Source: Nectonema munidae (lineage: Eukaryota > Nematomorpha > Nectonematoida > Nectonematidae). Taken from it: DNA of 64,000 bases. A program made the position numbers and the translations under genes. Location: the NCBI GenBank assembly GCA_030549495.1, contig JAUIRK010000885.1:930001-994000 (forward strand), given 5' to 3'. This document shows, in pieces, positions 28,901-38,739 of this stretch (the stretch's first letter is position 1; each line of letters starts with the position of its first letter). Under the pieces are notes generated by a model. That model was not told the origin of the DNA. It ran no database searches and saw nothing but the letters and a program-made list of their open reading frames with translations.

Positions 28901-31900
28901 CAGATTTTAGTTCACCATAATAATATTATATTTAAGTTTTAACACCATAAAAAGGTTATTCGTTGAAACCTTGTATCAGATTATAATTCATAGCTGCCTC
29001 TTTTCTTGAGGGACAATCCATGATTTTTACCCTTAGTTGCTTGTTTTTCTCTGTATGTTGTGTATGTTTGTATTGGTGCGTATGTGTGTATACTTGAAAT
29101 GTTTTAGTTTTTAGTTAACTTTATTAAAAATTTTTTTTTATTTATTTGCCATATATATATAATGTTCTGTTGTTCCTGCTTTTAATCGTAGTGTTAATGT
29201 TTTCTAGTCAGTACTTCTACTTTCCTTTCTATCTTTCAGATTTTTCTTGCACCGTTATCGTCACGGTTGGAGCGTTTTTCTTTCATTAACTAAAGTGTGT
29301 TATTACTATTTACGACGGCTTTTTTCAACTTAAAAACTAATCAATCCCAAGATGCCAAAACGTAAGTGTAAATTTCGTGAATATTCCAGCGAATGGACAT
29401 TTATCAAACAAAAATAATATAATAGCCGCAGAAGTACACATGGCCTTTCATACTGTTCGTCACCATCAGTCATTCAGTTCCAATGACTGTACGAATGTAC
29501 TACTACAAACATTATTTCCTGATTCTAAAATTGCAACCAAATTTTCAAATGCTAGGACAAAATGTGCTGCAATAATTAAAAACGTTGTGCCACCACATAC
29601 TATTGCCGAGATTGTTAAAGACATAAATAATTCCTCTTTTTATGGCATATCTACAGATGCAAGTAATCATAATGCTGAGAAAATATTCCCGTTGATTGTG
29701 CAATATTTTTCACGGAAAAATGGATTCCTGATAAAGTTGTTACGAGAAAAATCCCTTCCAAATGAGATCTAACTTCTGCAGAGAGAGCCTCGTCGAGTTA
29801 GGACTAGATATGAAGAAATGTATAGCTTTTTGTGGAGATAACACTAATACTAATTTTATTAGGTGTTTACACAAAGGCACAAATAATGTCTTTTCAAAAT
29901 TAAAGGAAAGCATGAATGAATCAATGGAAGGTGTTGGATGTCCAGCCCATATTTTCACAATGCTGCTCATACAGCGGCTAATGTTCTTTCTGTTGATGTT
30001 GAAGTAATTTTTGTTGAGTTGTTTTCATACATCAGTATTTATACTGTTCGAACTGAGAAGCTAAAAGATTTCTGCGAGTTTGTTGGTGTTCAGTATGCCT
30101 CAGTTCTCTCACACTCTAAAACTCGTTGGCTTTCTCTGATGAGAGCAGTTGAGAGAATCCTAAAGTTATTTGAAGCACTTAAATCTTTATTGGCTTCTGA
30201 AGAAAAAGCCCCCAAAATACTTTTAGATTTTTTTAATAATCCTCTGAGCGAAGCTTACTTATATTTTATTCACAGCATTGAGTATGTTTTTAGCAGCAGG
30301 ATTATGAAGATCAGCATTATTGAAGTTCTGGACTGCTTAAAAGAACTCATTGTAGTTATGAAGGAAAGAATTGATGAAAAGTTTATTCCCCTTAGTGTTA
30401 AGGGTTGCCTTAACAATGATAATGTCACATCTCAGGAGAAGAAGAAATTCCAGTTTGAAGTGGATAACTACTACGTCACTTGCCATGACTATCTTAAGAA
30501 ATTGGTTTCATCTTTGGAAAGTTTTGAGAGTTTTTCATGGATGTTATTAGATACTCTTTCAGCATGGGAACAAGTACAATCGTCTTGCCTAGTGTTAAAA
30601 AACAAAGGCATAAAAATTGACGACAACATGCTTTTTTGTCAGTGGTCAGCATTTAAAAAACTCCTTGTTAAACAGATGGAGATCAAACCTGATGAATGGA
30701 AGACTAAGCTATGCAATGAAAGATGGTGTTTTATCCTTCAGAAGATGGAATTTCAAGAACAATATTCTGAGATGTTAATTATGTGCCAGTACTTAATTTG
30801 CATTCCTGCTCATAATGCTAATGTTGAGCGTGTATTCTCACTCATGAATATCCAATGGACTGATGAGAGGAACAAGTTGGATGTGGCGTTTGTAGAAGCT
30901 ATCTTACAATGCACACGGAACCTTAATTTTCCGTGTAAAGAATTTTATATGCAGGTGCTAGAAGACAAGGAGCTATTGAAAAAAGCAAAATTATCAGAGA
31001 AATATAATTAAAGAATAAAGACTTGAGTTCAATTTTCGTTCATGCAAATTTTTTTCTACTTATACTCATTTGCTCTAAATGTAAAGAAAGGGGTGGGTAT
31101 GATTTTAGCAGGTTCCTTCATTTTTACTCAAATTCGCACCAAATGTTTTTTTTTGAAAAAGCAATATATGGGGTATTTTTTATATGGGAGTCATATCTTT
31201 TGATGGTTAGTTAAAAGGCCCCATTATAGTAAAACAAAACTAATTAAATAAAGTTTTTACAAACCTTAAGATTTTAGGTTAGTTTTTAAACCATAAAAGC
31301 TTTGTTAACAAGACCATACATTCACAGCATTTAAACAAAAGATTTTTTCATAGAACATATCAACATTTAAATTCAACTTTTCTAAAGTATTCAGATGCAA
31401 TTATATCTTTGTTACTGAAAGAAAACTATTATAGATGAATGAAAAAACCTTATGTTTCTTGCAAGTTGGGAGTTTAAAATTACCGCATGAATTTATTTAT
31501 ATAAGCATGCTTAGTGTAATTTTTAGCCCACACGAAGGGTTTAAAAATTTATTCCATCATTAACTATATATAAAAAAAACTAGTTTACAAACCCTAATGT
31601 TTTGCACGACTCCCATACTAAAAAATACCCCATATATTTCTCTTTTATTTTTGTATTGTTTGTCTGATTATGAGTTTTCCAAATTATTTTCCTTTTGTTT
31701 TCTTTATACCCCATTAAAATTCTTGCTTTATGTTTTTCACTTATGTGATAATTATCTCTAAGTTTTATAATATATTGGCCTGGCTGTGTATGTAGGTATA
31801 AACTATAAATTTATATATATGGTGAGAAATTACAAGAGTGTCCAGAATTTCTAATCTTGTAATCTGGCAACCATAGGTTTAAATCGTAGATATACTGCCT

Positions 31901-32582
31901 AAAATAAGAGAATAAAATCCAGGAAAGTTTATAGTACAATTTTTGTATGATTATCAGCATAAAAATTGCTTATCATCTTATAAATCTAAAGTTAATAAAT
32001 ATATTATTTTTATGTCATCTTTCACAAATACAGTTTGTATTAGTGAAAATCGATATGTTGTCATTTTTCTAATACTTTGTATTCAATTATAGAGCCTACA
32101 TTTAGCAATTATGAAAAAGAAATATAGTTTAGTGGCGTTTTAAACTATTATTTTTCAGTAAGTTGACAAGGGCAGTATTTAATAAAATTAGATTTTTGAT
32201 TTATGTATTTGGAAAATTTACAAATAAGTAATTGTATAATTTATTAAGACGATTCAAAAAATATAAATGAATCCTGACCAGTTTAGGCAAAAGACTGTCT
32301 TTGGAAAGGAAGAAGATAAGAGTGTAATCAAAAAATTAGTCTATTTACTATTGATTATATTAAGATCTCAATATTCTTTTTAAATCACCTTAATAAATTT
32401 TGAAAATTCTATTTGTTTATCAAATTATAAATTGTATCAAATTTTTACTTTAATTATAGATATTTAATAGAAACTAAATTTAGTTTTTTTAGAATAAAAA
32501 TTAATTAAGTAAGGCAATAAAATAAATTTACTTTGATGTCTGCTTCTGCAGCAAAGCCAGACTTTGTAGCTCTATAGGACAT
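16753..32582 (-). CDS. calponin/transgelin (muscle protein 20) gene, 4 exons
   Basis: Joined exons 32582-32532, 23111-22972, 17549-17345 and 16926-16753 encode 189 residues. Proteins of this family bind and stabilise actin filaments, in arthropods chiefly in muscle. The N-terminus MSYRATKSGFAAEA is the standard calponin/transgelin start. A single calponin-homology domain spans about residues 25-135 (LLEWIAE, LKDGVILCK at 56-64, NIDSFLKVAKSLGV, FQTIELVEGTNL). One calponin repeat closes the protein (IGLQYGSHKGANQSGM, about 166-181). Length fits Mp20 (184) and transgelin (about 200). All introns are GT...AG with matching phases (0, 2, 0). Introns of 9.4, 5.4 and 0.4 kb hold most of the transposons between 17 and 32.5 kb. 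The frame has no defect, so the gene looks functional. Exons 1 and 2 are short and easy to miss. A 5' non-coding exon was not sought successfully. Confidence 0.93.
17345..17549 (-). CDS. calponin-like gene, exon 3
   Basis: The acceptor is ATAATGCAG and the donor is GTATTA. The exon completes codon 64 and encodes residues 65-132, the second half of the CH domain: KPKSIKKI, MTFHYMANIDSFLKVA, FQTIELVEGTNLYAV and LLSIGRK. It ends in phase 0. Confidence 0.93.
18729..18859. mobile_element. TTAA-type MITE with one-sided palindrome
   Basis: The left end is TTAA (18725-18728) followed by CCCGTTATCGGCCA; the right end, read on the minus strand, is AACCGGTTATCGACCA. The right TTAA has decayed to TTAG. 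A perfect 16-bp palindrome GTCGACATATGTCGAC (18827-18842) lies beside the right end only. GCAGACGA at 18749-18756 and ACAGACGA at 18803-18810 match motifs in the MITEs at 41803 and 58702. TTAA targeting points to piggyBac-type mobilisation. Confidence 0.65.
21636..22080 (+). mobile_element. Penelope-like element, GIY-YIG end fragment
   Basis: A plus-strand reading includes SNCSCGEF.IGKTEQILISRI and QEHVPTSLIEAKLKKSCS. This fits the C-terminal GIY-YIG endonuclease of Penelope-like retroelements (CxCG...YIGrT...RI.qHip). Further on, ERFYIKNHR.VCANEKIL resembles the conserved end of the domain. No reverse transcriptase part was recognised upstream. The copy is an old, broken fragment. Confidence 0.6.
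22972..23111 (-). CDS. calponin-like gene, exon 2
   Basis: A TTTCTTAG acceptor precedes the exon. It encodes residues 18-63 plus two bases of codon 64: the first half of the CH domain, with LLEWIAETI and LKDGVILC. The donor is GTATTT. The split codon AA|A joins correctly to exon 3 to give ILCKLGNTLKP, as in the family. Confidence 0.92.
23320..24262 (-). mobile_element. hAT-B copy A, internally deleted
   Basis: The left part (23320-23605) matches the left part of copy B (25755-26050) and of the fragment at 43155-43443. The right part (23640-24262) matches the 5' end of the family. The outer end on the minus strand reads CAGGGACGTACATTCTC, followed by a long G run. The minus-strand frame 23617-23835 encodes the BED-type zinc finger (PKCLLCFKVL...KLLKRHLEMKHSS). 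The middle of the transposase is missing, so this is a deletion derivative of about 0.94 kb against 2.6 kb for copy B. Confidence 0.75.
23617..23835 (-). pseudogene. hAT-B transposase N-terminus (BED finger)
   Basis: It encodes 72 residues with Cys-Cys...His-His spacing CLLCFKVLASTFLKLKLLKR-HLEMKH, as in ZBED5/SCAND3-like hAT transposases (CVLCFKVLANESMKPSKLKR). The frame then runs into the internal deletion. It cannot encode an active transposase. Confidence 0.75.
25135..25275. repeat. small inverted-end repeat with G/C runs
   Basis: GGGGGGACAAAACG near the left and CATTTTGCCCCCCCC near the right are inverted. Together they enclose about 110 bp without coding potential. This may be a hAT-type MITE remnant; no target duplication was found. 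Confidence 0.3.
25747..28380 (-). mobile_element. hAT-B copy B, near full length
   Basis: This copy runs from CAGTGCAGAG/ACCTAACCAATTCA on the left to AATGTACATTCCC on the right and carries transposase sequence in the expected minus-strand order. The C-terminus lies at 26303-26667, the middle at about 27200-27601 and the BED finger and 5' region at about 27740-28010. It provides the reference for the shorter copies A, 43155-43443 and 59725-60330. Exact ends and target duplication could not be fixed. Confidence 0.75.
26303..27990 (-). pseudogene. hAT-B transposase (ZBED5-like), broken
   Basis: Minus-strand pieces match ZBED5/SCAND3-type hAT transposases: a degraded BED finger (about 27750-27900), LSNDTVRRLIEEVSNGM and FFAQINETMDAANFSQPCVYVQYVYD (27395-27600), a CIHREAL-type block seen as VIGTQCAKP (about 27265), and the dimerisation end SPMLAKIALKTLILFATHMSVS and NDMRVALAKT (26440-26640). 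The usual LDESTD motif reads INETMD, so the first catalytic Asp is altered. Reading frames change several times. The gene is inactive. Confidence 0.8.
28831..31875 (+). mobile_element. young hAT transposon with 8-bp duplication
   Basis: A perfect 8-bp duplication, ggtttaaa, flanks the element at 28823-28830 and 31876-31883. The ends are TAGGGTTGCCAGAC and, on the minus strand, TATGGTTGCCAGATT. The 3045-bp element lies in calponin intron 1 and is transcribed against the host gene. With an exact duplication and only about three lesions in the transposase it is one of the youngest insertions in the window. Confidence 0.92.
29352..31011 (+). pseudogene. hAT transposase, nearly intact
   Basis: The N-terminus MPKRKCKF (29352) is typical of this clade. 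The BED finger that should follow is deleted and the frame jumps to AFHTVRHHQSFSSNDCT (from about 29440). Catalytic-type Asp residues appear in YGISTDASNHN (about 29640) and IAFCGDNTNTN (about 29830). The glutamate region is AHNANVERVFSLMN (about 30810) in the dimerisation domain. A frame change near 29755 and a one-base shift near 29955 separate three pieces; the last, 29938-31011, is open for 357 codons. A polyadenylation-like AATAAA follows at 31013. Loss of the DNA-binding finger means this copy cannot act alone. Confidence 0.88.
32532..32582 (-). CDS. calponin-like gene, coding exon 1
   Basis: The start codon is at 32582-32580 and an in-frame TAA precedes it directly. The exon encodes 17 residues (MSYRATKSGFAAEADIK) and ends at a GTAAAT donor, phase 0. 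The residues RATKSGFAAEA are nearly diagnostic of calponin and transgelin N-termini. The long first intron that follows contains two hAT-B copies and one young hAT. Confidence 0.9.
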
Positions 32583-33369
32583 TTAACGTTAAAGCAAAAC
32601 AAACTGTTTCACTTTAAAAAACAAAAAATAAATTAATAAGAAAAATATTTTTTTTTGATTTAATAACTTAATATCAAATATTTTATATTTAATTTACATT
32701 TATATTAAAAAAAGGATAACATTTTCTAATTTAATCAAATAAAATATTTTATAAATACTTCCGATCTGGTTAATAATTTGAATCAAAGTTAAATATGAAA
32801 ACGAATTTAAAATTTATTTATTTTTACTCATTGCTATTAATTTATATTTTTTTTAAATCACCTTATTAAATTTTGGAAATTTTGCTTGTTTATAATATCT
32901 ACTATTTTATCCGTAAATATATATATATTTATGAACAATCATACATCAATTACTTTTTTCTGCATAAGTGATAAATTAATGTTTTGACTTACTATTTTTA
33001 TTACAAGTTTATAGTAAATGGGAACCAATAAATGTAAAAAATTGCATATCAAAAGGTGCCACTCTTAATTTTATATACATTTTCAAATTACATATAATTA
33101 AAAATTTATTCAAAAAAAATAATTCACCGAAGGTATTATTGAAGTTTGAAGTGCACACATATATATATATTTATAATGATATATATATATATATATATTC
33201 ACAAAATATAAAACATAATCACATAATTTACAATCCTGGAAAAAGCAATAGCCAAAATGGACGTCAGATAGGTTTTTCCATTGTGAAATAAAAGATGTAT
33301 ATCTACGCATAAATTGTTACAAGTATTATCAACTTAGTTCTTTTGCGAATCGTTTGGTAAAAAACTATT
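32583..33369. promoter_or_regulatory. 5' flank of the calponin-like gene
   Basis: This is the upstream side of the start codon at 32582. It should hold the core promoter or a 5' non-coding exon. By eye it is only A+T-rich DNA with an (AT)n microsatellite at about 33154-33198. No specific promoter element can be supported. Confidence 0.3.
33154..33198. repeat. (AT)n microsatellite
   Basis: Two runs of alternating AT are broken by a short ttataatg spacer. Confidence 0.9.
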
Positions 33370-35582
33370 TTAGTAGGTACTTAATAGGTAGGTAGGGAGA
33401 GATGCCAAAGCACTGTCCAAATTTAATTGATATGCTTGCAAAATTGATTGATGTGGTTAGAAGAAGACTGCTCTACTAGTTGTCAAGAATGTCCTAAAAA
33501 GAGAGGAAGATCACGTGAAAGATTGTGTGATTTAGTGTAATTGAGTGTATAGCAAGGGATCAATTGTGCAAATAGTGAGGATGCCCTAGGGTTGCCACGC
33601 ATGTATTTATGAAGTTGTGTCGGTGGGAGATGAAATAAGGGCAAAGAAAAGCTAGATGATATGGTGTTTTAGAAGGAACGTTTTAAAAACGACAGGTTTT
33701 GTTGTCTAGGAGTTTTATTTGATAAAGGTAGGGCTTGCAGGAGCAGTGACCGGAAAGCCACCTTATGAGAGTTCGGGAGGGTGTGAATTTGTGTTTCAAC
33801 CAGGATTGATAAACTGCATCAAGATCGGTGATGCTGGATACAAAGGGATTTGTGGAAACGGGAAGAGACTTCTGCCATTGGCTTCGAGAGTGCCGGGTGA
33901 GGTAGTGTAAGAAGACGTCCAGGTTAAGAGAAGTGAGAGGTGAGGTGCCGTGTAGTTTGTTTGGCTAGGTAATCAACATGTGTGTTTTCGGTGATGTTGG
34001 AGTGGGCGGGGCACCAGAGAATAGAGATTTTAAAGTGTGCAGAGAGAAGGCGCAGTTTAGAGAAAAGTGTAGAAGCGAAAAAGGATATGCTTCTGTAGAG
34101 GTGCAAGTCGCGTGCAAGGTTTTGGCAGTCTGTGTAGAAGTGGATGAATGTAAAGTCTTTTAATGCGTTGATGTTTTGTAAGATGTGCTCGCATAAGATG
34201 ATAATTGCTTGACATTCGGCATCGTATGTTGTGGTGAGGCGGTTCAAGGAAAAACCTGTAGAGAGAAAAGGAGATAGAGAGTCACCCAAGTGAAAATCAA
34301 AGGCGAGTGCACATTTTTTCCGTGTTTTGGCAGCGTCAGTGAAAATCCTCAAGGTAGAGAAAGTAGAGTGTAGTCTTAGGTAAGAAGGGTGTAATAGTGT
34401 GGTTGGGTGTACTTTTGGATGCATTAGATGCCTGTGTAGCTCGGGAAGTGGTGTACGTAGTAGTACTTTATAGAAGTGTGAGGGGTCGTGTAGTATGTGT
34501 ACAGGAAAGGCTGAGATTGGAGCTAGTAATGACTGGTATGTAATGATGTAGCGACTGATAAGTGTATCTTTTAGTTGGATTAGTAAAGCTGTGCATTTCA
34601 GCATAATTTCTAAGATGGACGTAGGAGTTGTGTGATGCACTTTTGAAATTATTAGAAGTCTAAGACGATGGGTTTTGTGCAGAAAAGTGAGTGTGGAAGG
34701 GTGAGCAAGTGGTGAGCCCCATGAAAGAATGGCATATTGTATTACAGGAAGAACGATGGATTTGTAGATAAAGAGGAAATGGTGCATCCTCATGCCACAT
34801 TTGTATGAGATGGCATTTTTTTGATGGAAAAGAATTTGAGACAGCTTTGTATGAATGTTTTTGAACAGGATAGACCATTTCAAATTTGTCTGGAAGGTGA
34901 GACCAAGATATTTGATGGAGTGTGATGGTTGGATGATAATGTTCTGATCGAGGAGTAGGGGTAAATGTGGTGAATGCTTCGGTGAGAAGTGAATGAGGGA
35001 AAGGTTTGAGGCGTTAAGGATATTTAGGATGTTTCAGCGTTGAATTTGAGAATGTTAAATAGTGAGGAGATGTGGTTAAGGTTTTCGGATTGAGTGTTGC
35101 TAGAGAAGGAAAAAAAGAGGTCGTCGGAATAGTACTGAGAGAAATGTGCTTCTTTTCCAAGAAGTTCTAAAAAAAAGTTAATGAGGATTAACCAAAGAAT
35201 GTGGCAGAGGCATCCTCCCTGGGGGTAGAAAGAGAGAGTGAATGGATTGCGCGAAGAGATTTATGTCGAAAGATTAGGCAACGATTCGTAGGTAGTTGTT
35301 GATGAACTTAATAATGTACTGTGGGTATTGCTTGCGATGCATGTTCAGGATGATGGCAGGGTGGCAGGCCGGGTTGAATGCGTTGTCAATGTCAAGAAGG
35401 AGAACTGAAGCCGTTTCGGGAAGATATGGAGTGATCTAGATATTGAGTGAAATTTGATAAGGCAGATTCGGTATGTCTGTTATGTAGATAAGCAAAATGT
35501 GATGGGTGGATTTAATCTTTTTCTGATTATTTATTAAAGTATTTTGCCCAAGGTCGGGAGGATGGTGATTGGACGCCAGTTT
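33370..35582 (-). mobile_element. LINE, 5'-truncated, RT plus RNase H
   Basis: This segment is clearly richer in G+C than its surroundings. On the minus strand, from high to low coordinates, it shows WRPITILPTLGKIL (about 35545-35575), RT motif A LLLDIDNAF (about 35390), PQGGCL (about 35215), the catalytic YYSDDLFF (about 35125), the YLGL/W thumb region near 34890, and a C-terminal RNase H. That order fits R1/LOA/I-type non-LTR retrotransposons. The endonuclease and ORF1 are missing. Reading frames break between motifs, for example in a T run near 35180. No clear poly(A) tail was seen, so the 3' limit near 33370 is approximate. Confidence 0.85.
33924..34883 (-). pseudogene. LINE ORF2 C-terminus with RNase H
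   Basis: An open frame of 319 codons. It starts in the RT thumb (KWSILFKNIHTKLSQ) and ends in an RNase H domain. All four expected acidic residues are visible: D in RIFTDAAKT, E in DAECQAIIIL, D in HFYTDCQNLARDL and D in HVDYLAKQ. This stretch is intact although the RT part upstream is broken, which suggests a fairly recent copy. RNase H removes the RNA strand during target-primed reverse transcription. Confidence 0.88.
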
Positions 35583-37510
35583 TTAAAACCCTATTAGTGC
35601 TGGGGGGCGTAAAACGCCCCCTCCCCTTTACTAAAAAATAAATTGTAGAAAATTGGCTGAATCATATCCCTTCAAATTTTGTGACTTTTCCTAAAATCGC
35701 TAGCTGCATCTTTTGAAACCATTTTCATGGTAGTTGAATCATTCCTTCATGTCCAAAACTGTCAATCAAAATAAAAAATTTAAATTTTTCAGCAAAATTT
35801 TGACATTATCTGTACTTAACCTTATAACTTACGATCTATATTATATAATACCCTGAAAATGTATAATTATATACAGTTTGGAACGCATAACACTTTATAT
35901 ATTTAATTTTTTCAATAATCATGGCTACTTTTTAGAAAATGTCTATCAAAATTTTGATTGATCAAAAATATATCTAATAAAATATACCTTCAAATTTTAC
36001 ATAAAATATATGTTTTTATACTAAATCGGTCATGCTGTTTTCATTTCTGGACTCATTTTTTATATTTAGGATTTGAAAATACCTATAAGTATTAATCAAA
36101 TTTGCGGTTTACTTCTAAAAATTGTCTCCAAAAACATTCCTTCACATTTTACATAAAATATATGCGTTATACTAAATCGGCCATGCTGGTTTCATTTCTG
36201 GACTCATTTTTTACGTTTAGGATCTGGAAATACCTATAAGTGTTAATCAAATTTGCGGTTTACTTCTAAAAATTATCTCCAAAAACATTCATTCAAATTT
36301 TACAATGAAATATATGTGTTATACTAAATCGGCCATGCTGGTTTCATTTCTGGACTCATTTATTACGTTTAGGATCTGGAAATACCTATGTGTTAATCAA
36401 ATTTGCGGTTTACTTCTAAAAATTATCTCCAAAAACTTTCCTTCACATTTTACATAAAATATATGCGTTATACTAAATCGGCCATGCTGGTTTCATTTCT
36501 GGATTCATTTTTTACGTTTAGGATGTGAAAATACCTATAAGTGTTAATCAAATTTGCGGTTTACTTCTAAAAATTGTCTCCAAAAACATTCATTCAAATT
36601 TTACAATGAAATATATGTTTTATACCAAATCAACCATGCTGTTTTCATTTCTGAACTCATTTTTCACATTTAGAGGTTTTAAAATATCAGTCAAAATTTG
36701 CGGTTTACTTCTAAAAGCTATCTCCAAAAATATTCTCTCAATTTTACATGAAATATTTGTTTTTATACCAAATCGATCATGCTGTTTTCATTTTTGAACT
36801 CATTTTTTACATTTAGGATTTGAAAATACCTATAAGTATAAATCAAATTTGGGGTTTACTTCTGAAAATTATCTCCAAAAATATTCTCTTGAAATATATG
36901 TTTTTATACCAAATCAATCATGCTGTTTCTGAACTCATTTTTTACATTTAGGATGTGAAAATACCTATAAGTGTTAATCAAATTTGCGGTTTACTTCTAA
37001 AAATTGTCTCCAAAAACATTCAATCAAATTTTACAATTAAATATATGTTTTTATACCAAATCAACCATGCTAGTTTCATTTATGGACTCAATTTTTGCAG
37101 TTTGAATTTGAAAATACATATAAGTATCAATTAAATTTGTGTTTAGTTCTAAAATTTGTTTTTATAGCAAATAGATCATGATGATTTCATTTCTGAACAC
37201 AGTTTTCGCATTTATAGGTTTTATAGCTAGTTTCAATCAAATTAGCAGTTTATGTCTGAAAACTATATCCCAAAATATTCTCTCTAATTTTACATGAAAT
37301 ATATGTTATTATACCAATTCGACCATGATAATTTTTATTTCTGAGATCATTTTTTGCATTTAGAGGTTTTAAATGTCTGAAAGTGTCAATCAAATTTTCG
37401 ATTTACGTCTAATGTCTACAGAAATATTTTTGAAATTTAAATAAAATATCTGTTTTTATGCCAAATGGAAGATGCTGGTTTCATTTTTGGACCAGCACTA
37501 ATAGGGTTAA
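35583..37510. mobile_element. piggyBac-type non-autonomous element with tandem array
   Basis: TTAA stands at both borders (35583-35586 and 37507-37510). The terminal repeats are inverted: CCCTATTAGTGCTGG inside the left border (after two extra A) and the same 15 bp inverted at the right. The piggyBac at 61579 starts CCCTATTAGTGACGG, so the two are relatives. A palindrome GGGGGCGTAAAACGCCCCC (35603-35621) sits at the left end only. There is no transposase. Most of the 1.9 kb is a ~150-bp tandem repeat. The left flank is LINE and the right flank is hAT sequence, so the target was a junction or the flanks have been rearranged. Confidence 0.8.
35960..37480. repeat. tandem repeat, ~150-bp unit, about 10 copies
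   Basis: The anchor 'tttgcggtttacttctaaaa' or close forms begin at 36101, 36252, 36402, 36553, 36697, 36848, 36983, 37137, 37241 and 37394. The usual spacing is 150-151 bp, with a few deleted units. Each unit contains 'catgctggtttcatttctgg', which is also the sequence just inside the right terminal repeat (ggtttcatttttggaccagc). The array therefore probably grew from the subterminal region. Units at 36100-36600 are the most alike and those towards 37400 the most diverged. The open frame at 36525-36797 is an artefact of the repeat. Confidence 0.92.
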
Positions 37511-37625
37511 ACTTTCTTACATTTATGTATAGGCTCTCTCTTCTCCAGCATACGAAATGCCTTCCAAGCCTTGTTAAGGTAACGATATATATATTGAGAG
37601 TCATTATATAGCGTTTATTCACTTG
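37507..37625 (-). repeat. hAT fragment, same start as 50537
   Basis: TTAAACTTTCTTACATTTAT and the following 'ggctctct...ttctccagcatacgaaatgc' match 50537-50597. There the sequence continues into a minus-strand hAT transposase. This is a short remnant of the same repeat. Confidence 0.5.
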
Positions 37626-38739
37626 TAAGAGGCATGACCAATTAGAGATATATTTAATACATCGAGTATTGAATATTTTCTAAAACTGCACTGCCAAGAC
37701 AGTAACTTTTTGTTTAGAGATTGCTTGAAGAAATAAGATGTTATACCGGCATTCCGCATAAAAATTTATTTTGGATATCAGCATCCGCTAGGATGTCATA
37801 TCTAATATCCGCATCTGCGGATGTAAAAAAAATTACATCCGATACATTTCTAATGTAGAGTATCGTAAGTGGCTTCAATCTTGGCGAGTCTCACTATAAT
37901 ATAAAATTCAAATTTTCTTTATATTTTGTTTTCTCTAAGGGTATTAAAATCATATAAATATTTTTTTTAATAAGTTGACCAACTTTTCTCTAAGAAAAAG
38001 GAGGACAAAAATATGAAATTTTTAAGTGCTTATTTTTTTGCTCTCGCGTTGAAATTTTGAAATAAACCTGAGGTGTTCGTTTCCGAAATTTTATTCTGGC
38101 TAAGAGTACAAAATTAAGCATGTTATAATTATATATGTATAAGAAGAAATTTATTTACAAGTTCAAATAAGAACAACAATATAATGATTAAATGAAGTGG
38201 GAAAAAAATGTTTTTGTGTGTAATATGACAAATGAATAGACTTTCGTAAATTTAACATTTATGGATGGCCAAAAGGAAAAATTCCGCTTAGATGGTCTAC
38301 CAATATAACTTAGATGATTAATGTATATGGATATGATAAATAACAAATTAATGAGTATAAATGATTTTCATAAAATGTATACAATAAAATTATATAGATG
38401 TGTTGAAAATTAGTTAAAAAAAAATATATATAAAATAATATTTACATTTGCAGTGTTACAATTTATCTATTACAGACATAACACCTAGAAACATTGCAAT
38501 AAGAAGTATAATTATTAAAAAATCGAGTCATTAGGTTTTTCTTCAAAATACATCTTGAGTTACAGAAATTGAACTGTAACGATTTGTTCCAGTTTAGATG
38601 TTTTGTAATATATAGATTGCTTTGAAGATTGATGTTTGAAGAAAGGTATTCTTGCTTTATTGGGGAATCGAAGAGAATATTCTGAAGTTTGAAAATTTAG
38701 AAGAAGTTCAGAATAACTTAGAAGAAGAAAGAAAGTTAG
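37626..38739. other. A+T-rich stretch with a small palindrome
   Basis: No gene was seen. ATCCGCATCTGCGGAT at about 37811-37826 is a near-perfect palindrome, embedded among repeated ATCCG motifs between 37780 and 37850, and may be a transposon end remnant. Confidence 0.4.

Larger units (their letters stand above)
23112..32531 (-). other. intron 1 of the calponin-like gene
   Basis: This 9.4-kb intron is mostly transposon: hAT-B copy A (about 23320-24262), hAT-B copy B (about 25747-28380) and a complete young hAT (28831-31875). Removing these leaves about 2.7 kb of ordinary A+T-rich sequence. No further exon was seen. Confidence 0.7.

Noticed and set aside
29360-29390. Mini-intron (GTAAGT...TTCCAG) in the young hAT
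   Set aside because: About 30 nt is too short, and the GTAAGT codes for the conserved MPKRKCKF start of the transposase family. A deletion of the BED finger explains the frame change.
33719-34163. Plus-strand frames across the LINE region
   Set aside because: These are antisense shadows of the minus-strand RNase H frame.
36525-36797. 90-codon open frame on the plus strand
   Set aside because: It lies wholly in the ~150-bp tandem array and is a by-product of the repeat.
35960-37480. CRISPR-like regular repeat
   Set aside because: The whole ~150-bp unit repeats head to tail without unique spacers, in a eukaryotic transposon.
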